In this document: positions 25,734 through 34,932 of the stretch, piece by piece
Numbering within the stretch: position 1 is the first letter of the stretch
How the letters are laid out: each line of letters opens with the position of its first letter
The notes under the pieces: generated by a model
What the model was told of the DNA's origin: nothing
The model's input: the letters and a program-made list of their open reading frames with translations, nothing else
The model's database searches: none
NCBI GenBank assembly: GCA_964654825.1
Contig: CAZZKG010000004.1
Coordinates: 39,277-103,276, forward strand
DNA: 64,000 nt
Source of the DNA: CAZZKG01 sp964654825
GTDB lineage: Bacteria > Gemmatimonadota > CAZMKB01
Direction of reading: 5' to 3'
Program-made: the position numbers and the translations under genes

Positions 25734-27329
25734 TCACTGTTTCTCTGCCATCTCCTCCGCCTGTTCACTCAAACGGGCTGCGAGTGAGAACATACCACTG
25801 AGGTCTTTCCCGTTCTTGATCATATCGATGGCTTCCACAATTTCTTCATCTTTGTGAATAACCGCCTTGCGCGCAGCGGCTTCACCATCGAACGCCCTCA
25901 CGATTTCGTAGGTGAGCCTGAGTTCGATGAATTCTCTTGATTCCTGCGCTTCGGCATCGGAAAATTCCATCTCCTCCTCTTTAGACAGCCTGTCAAGAAA
26001 ATCCCTGGTGATATCTTCGGTTACCTGGAAATCTGTCGGCAGTTCGCTGTGCGTGCTGTGATAGTATACGGCGTAATTGAAGAAGACTGGTTTCCTGAGA
26101 AGATTCTGCTCGGCCTGGGAGAGTACTTTACCCTCTATGATAACATCAGGTCGGATACCCCCTCCGCCATAGACCTTTCTCCCGTTGTCGGTATAAAACT
26201 CCTGCCCCGGCTCAGCCTTTACCACTTCATCATTATTTATGGCAAGTGGCTCTCCGTGGTGTTCTTCACGGTGAATACTTCTTCCGCTCGGTGTGTAATA
26301 CCGCGCGGTAGTGAGCTTCAGGGCATACTCTCCCTCGAGGGCAAAGAGTGTCTGCACGGAACCCTTCCCGAAGGATGTATTACCGAGAATGATGGCCCTG
26401 TCGTGATCCTGCAGTGCGCCGGCAACGATCTCTGAGGCGCTCGCACTGAATTGATTGATTAGTACCACCATCGGGATGTCGGTTTCAGAATCTTCTTTTA
26501 CGGCAGTGTATTCACTGTTCTGAGCACTCACCCTCCCACGGGTGGATACGATTGTTTTTCCTTTCTCGAGGAATATTTCGGACACCTGAACAGCCTGGGA
26601 AAGCAAGCCGCCCGGATTGTATCTGAGATCGAGGACGAGGGATGTACACCCCTCGTCCTCCAACTTTGCAAGATTTTCAAGTATCTCGTGCGCACTGCTT
26701 TCGGAGAAAGTCGAGAGCCGAATGTACCCGGTCTCCGGTGTGAGCATAAATGAGTATGGCACACTCTTTACATTGATGATCTCTCTCACGATCGTGAAAT
26801 CGATCGGTTCGGCCAGGCCCTCTCTCTCAACGGTGATAGAGACCTCGGTCCCCCTGGGCCCCCGCAATTTCTTCACTGCATCCATCGTGTTCCACCCTTC
26901 AGTGGACTCTCCCTCGATACCCACAATCCTGTCTCCGGCAAGGATCCCGAGACGATCGGCGGGTGTCCCCTCCATGGGTGCAATCACGGTCAGGATATTA
27001 TTGCGAAGGCCGATCTCGATTCCGATCCCGCCGAATTTGCCCCGTGTATCGACCATCAGTTCTTTGTAATCATCCGGTGTGAGAAGCTGACTGTGACTGT
27101 CGAGGTTCCCCAGCATACTCTTGACGGCATCGATGACGAGGTCGCCTGGATCATGCTCATCTACATATCTTTCGCTTACGTGATCAATGACCTGCTGGAA
27201 CAGTTCTACCTTCTGATAGTAGCTCTCTCCTACTTTCGCTCCCACGACTCCTGCTGCGATGACAATCGCGAGAATGAGGAGCCAAGGAGTCATCTTCCCT
27301 GCCAGTTTGCTGCCGGAGAACATCGACAT
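25734..27329 (-). CDS. ctpA: C-terminal processing protease (S41)
   Basis: A 531-residue periplasmic protease anchored by an N-terminal helix (WLLILAIVIAAGVVGAKVG). A PDZ domain spans about 95-180 (GGIGIEIGLRNNILTVIAPM, GILAGDRIVGIEG). The S41 catalytic core has the serine in QFSASASEIVAGAL (295-299) and the general-base Lys322 in SFGKGSVQTL. A helical C-terminal extension of about 120 residues follows. CtpA/Prc enzymes trim periplasmic and envelope proteins. The start has GGAGG seven bases upstream, and a near-consensus promoter lies about 50 bases further up. It is monocistronic. Confidence 0.88.
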   Translation of the reverse strand: MSMFSGSKLAGKMTPWLLILAIVIAAGVVGAKVGESYYQKVELFQQVIDHVSERYVDEHDPGDLVIDAVKSMLGNLDSHSQLLTPDDYKELMVDTRGKFGGIGIEIGLRNNILTVIAPMEGTPADRLGILAGDRIVGIEGESTEGWNTMDAVKKLRGPRGTEVSITVEREGLAEPIDFTIVREIINVKSVPYSFMLTPETGYIRLSTFSESSAHEILENLAKLEDEGCTSLVLDLRYNPGGLLSQAVQVSEIFLEKGKTIVSTRGRVSAQNSEYTAVKEDSETDIPMVVLINQFSASASEIVAGALQDHDRAIILGNTSFGKGSVQTLFALEGEYALKLTTARYYTPSGRSIHREEHHGEPLAINNDEVVKAEPGQEFYTDNGRKVYGGGGIRPDVIIEGKVLSQAEQNLLRKPVFFNYAVYYHSTHSELPTDFQVTEDITRDFLDRLSKEEEMEFSDAEAQESREFIELRLTYEIVRAFDGEAAARKAVIHKDEEIVEAIDMIKNGKDLSGMFSLAARLSEQAEEMAEKQ

Positions 27330-27387
27330 AAATTACCTCCAGATAGTATCGTGACTGAAAAAAAGTCTGCACATGTACTTTTTCCTA

Positions 27388-27416
27388 AGAATAGCCCGCT
27401 CCTTGACGATTGTCAA
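27388..27416 (-). promoter_or_regulatory. Promoter of the S41 protease gene
   Basis: On the minus strand TTGACA (27411-27416), exactly 17 bases, and TATTCT (27388-27393). The predicted leader is about 50 bases. The -35 overlaps a small dyad, CTTGAC and GTCAAG (27402-27416). Confidence 0.7.
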
Positions 27417-27970
27417 GCGGGAGTGGACATGATCATCTGCCCTCCCTCTGCTACACCCATATCAGCGAGAAGGGTCCCGACGGTGAAGCATTATCACTTC
27501 GAGAAGTACCGAGAGGACTCACCTTTAGAGAAAGCAGAAATCGTGCCTGTCTGACTCATTGCCCTCGTCCGCAACCCACTGATAGTATACCGGTCCCAAA
27601 GTATGTAATGTTGCAGAGGGATGACAGGTATGAATCTTAATCCTGCAAATTTGTGTCGTCAGTCACAACTTATAACTTTTTCAATTCCCAGTGAACCGAA
27701 CCGATTAGAGCTCATGGATGACACAGAGTGAAAGGCAGGAAAGAAACACTCTTCATTCAAGAGAAGTGTAGCATTTCATTCATTTTCGTTATTCAAAGTG
27801 TAGCATATGATGCATTTTCATGAACCCCACCGGTTCTCCAATCTTCCCGCTCGTTTCCCTAACTGTAATCCTTCCAATACATTAAGACCGGCCATGACCT
27901 TTTTTCATACACTGGTACACTCCTTGCCATCACACACGGGCATGCGAGACTTCAGTAGTAGGGATGATTT
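27417..27970. other. Intergenic region before the metal-efflux operon
   Basis: A non-coding spacer of about 550 bases between divergent genes. Its only clear structure is the pair of 24-base direct repeats at 27764-27819. Short ORFs inside it have no ribosome site or family resemblance. No strong promoter for the gene at 27971 was found. Confidence 0.5.
27764..27819 (+). promoter_or_regulatory. Tandem 24-bp direct repeats, candidate operators
   Basis: AAGTGTAGCATTTCATTCATTTTC-like units at 27764 and 27796 share 21 of 24 bases; both begin AAGTGTAGCAT and end CATTTTC. The 32-base period is about three helical turns, so a regulator would meet both on one face of the DNA. They lie about 150 bases before the first gene of the efflux operon. 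Role in metal regulation is inference. Confidence 0.45.
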
Positions 27971-28534
27971 GTGACGAACACTTTGAAGATACTCACCGCA
28001 GGGATGATGATCTCACTGATCACCGGGTTTGCCATCTTCCAGTGTGAGAAGGAGATAGCAGTGAGGCAGAGGGGAGAAGACGCGGTAAGGGGGTTGGCTC
28101 TTTTTGCCATGTCGTTCGAGGATGACCGGATGATATTTCCTCACGGCATCCGGTTCCTCTTCGATTCAAATCAAGACCGGGAGGAGACTGCGGAAATGTC
28201 TGTATGGTCACGGGACAGTGTACCCTCTGTGATCAGTTCGGATTGGGACTCCGGCGATGATTTGTTCGTGTCGAAGCTTATCGCGAAAGCGGCATCCAGG
28301 GGAGGACCTGTCACGGATTATTCGGGCGGGACGGGGCTCCAATACGTATTTTCGGTGTATCCGATCGAGACGCCGGAAGATGATACAGTATTCGTCGTAC
28401 TCAGGGAGCAGGTGGGAGAAGTGAGAAAATATCTGGGGAACCTGCTGAAAAGGATGATGCTTACCGCTGCGGCAACTGGAATTGTAACTGCCGGTTTGTT
28501 CCTTGTAATCACCGGCGCTCTGAAGAGAAACTGA
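27971..28534 (+). CDS. Membrane protein with periplasmic sensor-like domain, no output domain
   Basis: A 187-residue protein with a membrane helix at each end (about 8-24, LTAGMMISLITGFAIFQ, and about 164-183, MLTAAATGIVTAGLFLVI). They enclose a periplasmic domain of about 135 residues. The tail after the second helix is only four residues. This is the layout of a histidine-kinase sensor input without HAMP or kinase. The stretch LQYVFSVYPIETPEDDTVFV looks like a sensor beta-sheet. I do not recognise a family. The GTG start has GGGATG upstream. It is the first gene before the CusCBA-type operon (29 bases before the TolC-like gene), suggesting metal sensing or an accessory role in efflux. Confidence 0.6.
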   Translation: MTNTLKILTAGMMISLITGFAIFQCEKEIAVRQRGEDAVRGLALFAMSFEDDRMIFPHGIRFLFDSNQDREETAEMSVWSRDSVPSVISSDWDSGDDLFVSKLIAKAASRGGPVTDYSGGTGLQYVFSVYPIETPEDDTVFVVLREQVGEVRKYLGNLLKRMMLTAAATGIVTAGLFLVITGALKRN

Positions 28535-28562
28535 AAATAAAATGATGAGGAAGGAATTGACT

Positions 28563-29894
28563 ATGGAGCGACATGGTTTTCGAGGTGAGAGAGGATCGAC
28601 CAGAGAATTCTTCTCGAGATTACTCGTCACCGGAGCGCTACTCATTTCTCCGTTCTTTACCATGGCGGGTATGAGCGGAGAAACATCTCTTCAGCATGAA
28701 AGTGAAGAGCCCTTATTGCTCGAGCAACTCATCAGCGAAGCGGTCGAGAAAAATCCCGAGATCAACTCGTTGAGAGAACTCGAAGCCGCAAAAAGAGCAG
28801 TCGTGCCTCAGCTATATTCTCTTCCCGATCCGATCCTGTCCTACTCGTTACGAAACGTGGGGCTGGACAGGGTAACGGTCGGGGAAGAAATGATGGCCGG
28901 GCGACTCCTCTCCTTCTCTCAAAAGGTCCCATTCCCCGGAAAGCTCGGACGCTTGAAGGATACAGCAGAGTGGGATGCCACTGCAAGTTCTCATCTGACC
29001 GAAGAGAGGAGTCTCGGCCTGGTAGCCGGGGTAAAGACAGCTTACTATGACCTCTACTTCATCTATGAGGCCATCGACATCGTAAATGAAATACAGGGGA
29101 TACTCGAGATGTTCATCAGGACCGCGGAGGCGCGTTACAAAGTCGGAAAGGGGATCCAGCAGGACGTGCTGAAAGCACAGGTCGAACTCTCGAGGCTGGA
29201 GGAGAAGAAAGTACTCCTAGAGGAAAGGAAAGCGGTATTGAAGGACAAGATAAACAAGCTCGTGGGCAGGGAACCTGATTCGATCCTTGGAAGGCCTGTT
29301 GATATAAACTTGAGTCCGTTACCGTACACGCTTTCTGAACTGAAAAGCATTGCCCGGGAGAAATCTCCCACCCTGCAGTTTCAGGACGCGCTCGCAGCCA
29401 GGGAGGAGAGCAGTCTCAAGCTGGCAAAGAAGCAGTACTTTCCCGACATATACCTCGGCATGACCTGGATGGACAGGGCAGAAATAGAAGACATATGGGA
29501 AGCACGACTGGGGCTTGAAATTCCCCTCTACTTCTGGACCAAAGAAAGGAAAGGCATCCAGGAGGCCAGGTCCAGGTACTCAAAAGCCAGGTATGATGTT
29601 GAGGATGTGAGATTACAAATCCTGCAGAGGGTGAGTGATCTTTCAATCGAGCTGGATACGAGTGAAAGGCTTTACCATCTCTATATCGAGACGATCGTCC
29701 CGCAGGCCCAACTCGCTCTGGAATCGGCGACGAAAGGATATGAAACAGGAGAAGTGGATTTTCTCACGTTGTTCGACAACCTCATCGTGCTTCTGGACTA
29801 TGAATTGGAGTCGAGGGAGCAACTCGTACGTCATGAAAATTCACTTTCTGAACTTGAATCGATCATCGGAGAAGAAGTTACACAAAAAGAGTAG
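28563..29894 (+). CDS. cusC: TolC-family outer membrane efflux channel (CusC/CzcC-like)
   Basis: About 443 residues. An N-terminal signal region (LLVTGALLISPFFTMAG) precedes two outer-membrane-efflux-protein repeats, with long helical stretches (VEKNPEINSLRELEAAKRAV, EARYKVGKGIQQDVLKAQVE, LALESATKGYETGEVDFLTL) and LPDPILSYSLRNVG. It would form the trimeric outer-membrane channel of the heavy-metal RND pump. The ATG at 28563 has AGGAAGG eight bases upstream and is preferred to 28542. It is eight bases from the adaptor gene. Metal specificity is inferred from the neighbours. Confidence 0.85.
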   Translation: MERHGFRGERGSTREFFSRLLVTGALLISPFFTMAGMSGETSLQHESEEPLLLEQLISEAVEKNPEINSLRELEAAKRAVVPQLYSLPDPILSYSLRNVGLDRVTVGEEMMAGRLLSFSQKVPFPGKLGRLKDTAEWDATASSHLTEERSLGLVAGVKTAYYDLYFIYEAIDIVNEIQGILEMFIRTAEARYKVGKGIQQDVLKAQVELSRLEEKKVLLEERKAVLKDKINKLVGREPDSILGRPVDINLSPLPYTLSELKSIAREKSPTLQFQDALAAREESSLKLAKKQYFPDIYLGMTWMDRAEIEDIWEARLGLEIPLYFWTKERKGIQEARSRYSKARYDVEDVRLQILQRVSDLSIELDTSERLYHLYIETIVPQAQLALESATKGYETGEVDFLTLFDNLIVLLDYELESREQLVRHENSLSELESIIGEEVTQKE

Positions 29895-29902
29895 GAGGAA
29901 CG

Positions 29903-31396
29903 ATGAAAAGGAACATACTGATTGTTATACCGATAACCCTGGTAGTGATAGGGCTCGCCTCAATATCCCGGGGAAGCGGAGAACAGGCAGAAAATGCAGG
30001 GCATGGATCTGAAGCAGTGCAGACTGATCAGGCGGAAGATATTACCTACACCTGCCCGATGCATCCGGAAGAGGTATCGAGCGAGCCGGGAAAATGTTCG
30101 ATCTGCGGTATGAACCTGGTTCCGATGGAAGGAGAGCGGGGCGAGGAACAGGAGAAGGTCGATGAACAGGCCGTGGAAGAGGAGAGTGATGTTCATCAGG
30201 GTCACAGCGAAGAAGGTGAACAAGGAACGGCGTCGGATGAAACGCTCTATCATTGCCCGATGCACCCCACCTACATATCAGAGAACCCGGGCGAATGTCC
30301 GATATGCGGGATGACACTGGTCCCGATTGAGGAAGTGGAGGGTGGTGAATCGAAAGTCGAAGGTCGTTCCAGTGTGAAGGTGAATCCGGACAAACAGCAG
30401 CTCATCGGGGTGACGTTCGATACGGCTCGAGTATCTGATCTGTCCATGAAGATAAGGACAGTGGGACGCCTTACCTATGATGAGACAAAAATCGTAAAGG
30501 TGCATACGAGGATCAGTGGATGGGTAGAGAGGCTTCACGTCGATTACACTGGGAAAGAGGTCGAAAAGGGTGAATCTCTCTTCTCGATATACAGTCCCCA
30601 GCTCTACTCGACCCAGGAAGAATACCTTCTCGCTCTCAACGGAGAGAGGCTCCTTGCCAACAGCTCGATGACGGGGGCCCTGGATAATGCTCAATCTCTA
30701 TCAGCGGCTACAAAGAGAAGACTCGAGCTATGGGATATTTCCGATGAACAGATAAAAGAATTGGAAAAATCAGGGAAAGCGGAGGTAAACCTCGAGATCG
30801 TCTCTCCCATTAACGGATTCGTGATAGAGAAGAACGCCTTCGAGGGGAGATATGTGAGTCCCGGTGACATCCTGTACACCATCGCCGATCTGGATGAGAT
30901 CTGGGCTCTCGCTGACATTTATGAGTATGAACTGCCATACGTCAAAGTCGGACAGGAGGCAAAGATCACACTTTCCTATTATCCCGGCGAGGAGTTTACG
31001 GGAAAGGTGACTTATGTTTATCCCTATCTCAACAATGACACGAGGACCGCTCAGGTCAGATTTGAGATAGACAATCCCAACATGAAGCTCAAGCCTGACA
31101 TGTTCGTCAATGTCAAGATTGAAATAGGCCTCGGTGAGAGGCTCACCATACCGAGAGACGCCATTCTTTTTTCAGGGGAGAGGCGCATCGCGTATGTGAA
31201 AAACGGTGATACGACATTCGAGCCACGGGAAATCGAAACCGGTGTGCAGAATGGACAGTTTGTGGAAGTCCTGGAAGGTATTGAAGAAGGAGAAATGGTA
31301 GTCACGAGTGCAAACTTTCTCATCGACTCTGAGAGCCAGCTGCGGGCCTCTGTCATGTCGATGATGAGCGGCCACAGCGGACACGGCGGCCATTAG
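29903..31396 (+). CDS. cusB: CusB-like RND periplasmic adaptor with two heavy-metal-binding domains
   Basis: A 497-residue membrane-fusion protein. After a signal helix come two copies of the small heavy-metal-binding domain: YTCPMHPEEVSSEPGKCSIC-GMNL (about 49-76) and YHCPMHPTYISENPGECPIC-GMTL (about 115-142). These are separated by an acidic, His-containing linker. The adaptor part (HTRISGWVERLHVDYTGKEV, lipoyl and beta-barrel domains, ITLSYYPGEEFTGKVTYV) fits CusB. The C-terminus ends in a Met/His tail (MSMMSGHSGHGGH). It would hand Cu(I)/Ag(I) to the inner-membrane pump. GGAGG lies five bases before the start. Confidence 0.9.
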   Translation: MKRNILIVIPITLVVIGLASISRGSGEQAENAGHGSEAVQTDQAEDITYTCPMHPEEVSSEPGKCSICGMNLVPMEGERGEEQEKVDEQAVEEESDVHQGHSEEGEQGTASDETLYHCPMHPTYISENPGECPICGMTLVPIEEVEGGESKVEGRSSVKVNPDKQQLIGVTFDTARVSDLSMKIRTVGRLTYDETKIVKVHTRISGWVERLHVDYTGKEVEKGESLFSIYSPQLYSTQEEYLLALNGERLLANSSMTGALDNAQSLSAATKRRLELWDISDEQIKELEKSGKAEVNLEIVSPINGFVIEKNAFEGRYVSPGDILYTIADLDEIWALADIYEYELPYVKVGQEAKITLSYYPGEEFTGKVTYVYPYLNNDTRTAQVRFEIDNPNMKLKPDMFVNVKIEIGLGERLTIPRDAILFSGERRIAYVKNGDTTFEPREIETGVQNGQFVEVLEGIEEGEMVVTSANFLIDSESQLRASVMSMMSGHSGHGGH

Positions 31397-31434
31397 ATTC
31401 ATGAACCGAAGAACAGGAACCAAGAGGTGATGTG

Positions 31435-34400
31435 ATGATCGAATCTCTCATAGAATGGTCGAGTAATAACAGGTTTTTCATATTCCTCGGTACCGCCTTC
31501 GCCGTGGTCTGGGGAGTGTACGCGTTATTGAACATACCGCTCGATGCGATACCCGATCTGTCGGATGTCCAGGTGATCGTATTCACCGACTGGCCGGGGC
31601 GCTCCCCCGATCTCGTGGAAGATCAGATTACCTATCCTATCGTCACCTCTATGATCGCAGCACCGAAGGTGCGCGTGGTGAGGGGCTATTCATTCTTCGG
31701 GTTGTCGTTCGTATATATCATCTTCGAAGACGGGACCGATATCTACTGGGCAAGGAGTCGGACACTCGAGTATATGAGTAAGATCACGGGTAATCTCCCC
31801 GAGGGTGTAAATCCGGTACTCGGGCCGGATGCAACGGGAGTCGGCTGGGTATATGAATACGCCCTCGTGGATACCACCGGTCAGAACGACCTTGCCGATA
31901 TCAGGTCGTTTCAGGACTGGTACCTGCGCTACTGGCTGGAAGCCGTACCGGGAGTCGCCGAGGTCGCTTCAGTCGGTGGATTCGTTAAGCAGTACCAGGT
32001 CGATATCGATCCTGATGCACTTCTCGCTTATGATGTACCTCTGCGGGATGTAATCAAGGCGATCCAGCGTTCTAATAATGATGTGGGGGGAAGAGTCCTC
32101 GAGATGGCCGGGACTGAGTATTTTGTCAGGGGAAGAGGCTATATAAAATCGCTCGCGGACGTCGAGAAAGTGGTGGTGAAAGTCGGGGAACACGGTGTTC
32201 CTGTGACCGTAAAGGACCTGGCGGAGGTGCACTACGGCCCGGATATCAGAAGGGGTGCCGCCGAATTTGATGGGAAGGGAGAGGTCGTCGGTGGGGTCAT
32301 CGTAATGCGATATGGTGAAAATGCTCTCGGTGTGATTAAAAGAGTCGAGGAGAAGATCGAAGAAGTCAGGGGCTCACTCCCGCCGGGAGTCCAGCTTGTC
32401 ACGACGTATGACAGGTCGGACCTCATCATACGCTCGATCGACACCCTCAAGGAGAAGCTCCTCGAAGAGATGCTCGTGGTGAGTCTCATCATCATAATAT
32501 TCCTCTGGCACTTCAGGAGTGCCCTCGTACCGGTAATAGCACTGCCGCTTGCGGCACTCTTTTCATTCATTCCGATGTATTACATGGGCCTCACTTCTAA
32601 CATCATGTCCCTCGGGGGGATCGCCATCGCGATCGGCGCCATGGTCGATGCCTCGATCGTACTCGTGGAGAACGCCCACAAGAGGCTTGAAGAGTGGGAA
32701 CTCGGGGGCAGGTTCGAGAGCAGGTTCGATGTGCTGCTGCGGGCTTCGAAGGAGGTGGGGAGACCCATTTTCTTCTCCCTGCTGGTCATCGCGGTCTCCT
32801 TCATGCCTATCTTCGCCCTGCAGGCCCAGGAGGGAAGGCTGTTCAAACCATTGGCATTCACGAAAAACTTTTCGATGTTTTTTGCGGCCCTCCTGGCGGT
32901 AACGCTGGTCCCAGTACTCATGCAGATATTCATCAAACCGACAAAACCGATAAAACAGAGATTCGGTTTCATTTCAACAATACTGAATTTTATTGTGGCC
33001 GGGAAGATCTACAGGGAGGAAGAACACCCCATCAGCAGGTTCCTCTTTCGGGTGTACGAACCCATCCTCCTGTTCGTACTCAAACACAAGATCAAAGCCA
33101 TAATCATTGCGGTCCTGCTGGTGATGACGATAGTGCCGGTGTTCCAGAGAATCGGCTCTGAATTCATGCCGCCTCTCAACGAGGGGGATATCCTCTACAT
33201 GCCGACGACTCTTCCGGGAATATCGATCGAAGAAGCGAGAGTGTGGCTGCAGGCTCAGGACAAGATATTCAAATCCTTCCCCGAAGTGGAAACGGCGTTC
33301 GGTAAGATCGGACGAGCGAGGACGGCCACCGATCCTGCACCGCTCTCGATGGTCGAGACAACAGTCCAGCTCAAACCGATGGAAGAGTGGCCCGACGTGT
33401 ATCATGAGAGATGGTATTCCGAAAAGTACCCCGAGTGGCTCAAAAAAATCCTGAGGCTTATCTGGCCGGAGATGAAACCGAGAACCTGGCAGGAACTCAT
33501 TTCCGATCTCGATAAAGAGATGAAACTGCCTGGGACGACAAATGCATGGACAATGCCGATAAAGACCAGGATCGACATGCTCACTACCGGCATTCGTACT
33601 CCCATAGGAATCAAGATCTATGGACCGGACCTCGAGAAGATCCAGAAGATCGGGGAGCACATAGAAGCGGTACTTCAGGAGCTGCAAGGGACCCGAAGTG
33701 TCTATGCAGAGCGTGTCGTGGGAGGCTCCTTCGTGGACTTCGATATCAAACGGGAGGAGATCGCGAGGTACGGCCTCACCGTAGGGGACGTGGAAGATGT
33801 CATCGAGACGGCCATCGGAGGCAAGAACATCACGATGACCATCGAGGGACGGGAACGTTACCCGGTCAACGTGAGATACGCACGGGAACTGAGGAACAAT
33901 GTCGAGAGACTCGAGAGGATACTTGTTGCAACGCCCTCGGGAGTACAGGTCCCTCTCAGCCAGCTGGCCGATATAACTCTAACCAAGGGAGCGCCCTCGA
34001 TTAAAGATGAAAACGGCATGCTCACCGGGTGGGTGTACGTCGACATTTTCGAGGACAGGGACATCGGCAGCTATGTTCGAGAAGCGAAAGAGCTCATCAA
34101 ACACGAGATCGAGCTGGAACCGGGCTACTACCTGGGATGGAGCGGACAGTATGAGTACATGGAGAGGGCACGGCAGAGGCTCTTGCTCGTACTCCCGATA
34201 ACGTTGCTCATCGTCATTCTTCTCATATACATAAACACAGGAACCTGGATCGAAACGGGGATAGTCCTCCTGGCCATTCCGTTTTCTCTCATAGGGGCTT
34301 TCTGGATCCTCTACCTGATGGGCTACAACATGAGCATAGCTGTGTGGGTCGGTATTATCGCACTTGCAGGAGTGGACGCGGAAACGGGTGTCGTTCTCCT

Positions 34401-34716
34401 GCTCTATCTCAATCTGGCCTATCATGACATGAAGGAAAAAGGGCTTATGAAGAGTGTCGATGATCTGAGGGAAGCCGTCGTACACGGTGCGGTGAGAAGA
34501 GTTCGGCCTCGAGTCATGACGACGGGGACGACCGCCATCGGACTGTTCCCAATCATGTGGGCGGCGGCTACAGAGGCTGGAGCAGATGTAATGAAGAGAA
34601 TCGCGGCTCCAATGGTCGGTGGAATCCTGACATCCTTTATCCTCGGAATGCTCATCTACCCTGCCACCTTCATGCTCTGGAAGTGGCACTCCGAAGTCAA
34701 GAAGATGAAGGATTAA
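31435..34716 (+). CDS. cusA: CusA/CzcA-type heavy-metal RND transporter
   Basis: About 1093 residues with the RND layout: TM1 at RFFIFLGTAFAVVWGVYALL, two large periplasmic loops and twelve helices. Family motifs include DLSDVQVIVFTDWPGRSPDL near the start, GGIAIAIGAMVDASIVLVEN in TM4 with the proton-relay Asp, and the C-terminal GVDAETGVVLLLYLN. HME-RND pumps use the proton gradient to export Cu(I)/Ag(I) or Co/Zn/Cd. The Met-rich neighbours and CopA favour Cu/Ag. I chose the ATG at 31435 (AGAGG seven bases upstream) over a GTG at 31432. It follows cusB by 38 bases. Confidence 0.92.
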   Translation: MIESLIEWSSNNRFFIFLGTAFAVVWGVYALLNIPLDAIPDLSDVQVIVFTDWPGRSPDLVEDQITYPIVTSMIAAPKVRVVRGYSFFGLSFVYIIFEDGTDIYWARSRTLEYMSKITGNLPEGVNPVLGPDATGVGWVYEYALVDTTGQNDLADIRSFQDWYLRYWLEAVPGVAEVASVGGFVKQYQVDIDPDALLAYDVPLRDVIKAIQRSNNDVGGRVLEMAGTEYFVRGRGYIKSLADVEKVVVKVGEHGVPVTVKDLAEVHYGPDIRRGAAEFDGKGEVVGGVIVMRYGENALGVIKRVEEKIEEVRGSLPPGVQLVTTYDRSDLIIRSIDTLKEKLLEEMLVVSLIIIIFLWHFRSALVPVIALPLAALFSFIPMYYMGLTSNIMSLGGIAIAIGAMVDASIVLVENAHKRLEEWELGGRFESRFDVLLRASKEVGRPIFFSLLVIAVSFMPIFALQAQEGRLFKPLAFTKNFSMFFAALLAVTLVPVLMQIFIKPTKPIKQRFGFISTILNFIVAGKIYREEEHPISRFLFRVYEPILLFVLKHKIKAIIIAVLLVMTIVPVFQRIGSEFMPPLNEGDILYMPTTLPGISIEEARVWLQAQDKIFKSFPEVETAFGKIGRARTATDPAPLSMVETTVQLKPMEEWPDVYHERWYSEKYPEWLKKILRLIWPEMKPRTWQELISDLDKEMKLPGTTNAWTMPIKTRIDMLTTGIRTPIGIKIYGPDLEKIQKIGEHIEAVLQELQGTRSVYAERVVGGSFVDFDIKREEIARYGLTVGDVEDVIETAIGGKNITMTIEGRERYPVNVRYARELRNNVERLERILVATPSGVQVPLSQLADITLTKGAPSIKDENGMLTGWVYVDIFEDRDIGSYVREAKELIKHEIELEPGYYLGWSGQYEYMERARQRLLLVLPITLLIVILLIYINTGTWIETGIVLLAIPFSLIGAFWILYLMGYNMSIAVWVGIIALAGVDAETGVVLLLYLNLAYHDMKEKGLMKSVDDLREAVVHGAVRRVRPRVMTTGTTAIGLFPIMWAAATEAGADVMKRIAAPMVGGILTSFILGMLIYPATFMLWKWHSEVKKMKD

Positions 34717-34758
34717 CGGAAGCGAGAAAAGAAGTGTTTTAACAAAGGACACAGTGAT

Positions 34759-34878
34759 ATGAATAAATTACCGGAAGACTCTGAAGCTGAGATAGTCACC
34801 GATACGGGGACTATCTATGAGAGGGGGGATCGGAATAGATCGAGAGAGAGAAAACAGAGAAAAATAGAGATACTTTGA
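34759..34878 (+). CDS. Possible 39-residue ORF
   Basis: ATG at 34759 with AAGGA about 10 bases upstream, reading MNKLPEDSEAEIVTDTGTIY and then a very basic Arg/Lys-rich tail before a TGA at 34876. No family is recognised. The spacing in the operon allows it, but composition and length leave real doubt. Confidence 0.2.
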   Translation: MNKLPEDSEAEIVTDTGTIYERGDRNRSRERKQRKIEIL

Positions 34879-34932
34879 TATTGACATTTCCACGTGAGTA
34901 GTTGTGGGATGAATGAAAACAAGGAGATTGAA

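Noticed and set aside
27410..27640. 76-codon ORF upstream of the metal island
   Set aside because: It overlaps the S41 promoter and shows no protein-like features.
32549..33161. Arg/Ser-rich plus-strand ORFs within cusA
   Set aside because: Alternate-frame shadows of a highly conserved RND transporter.
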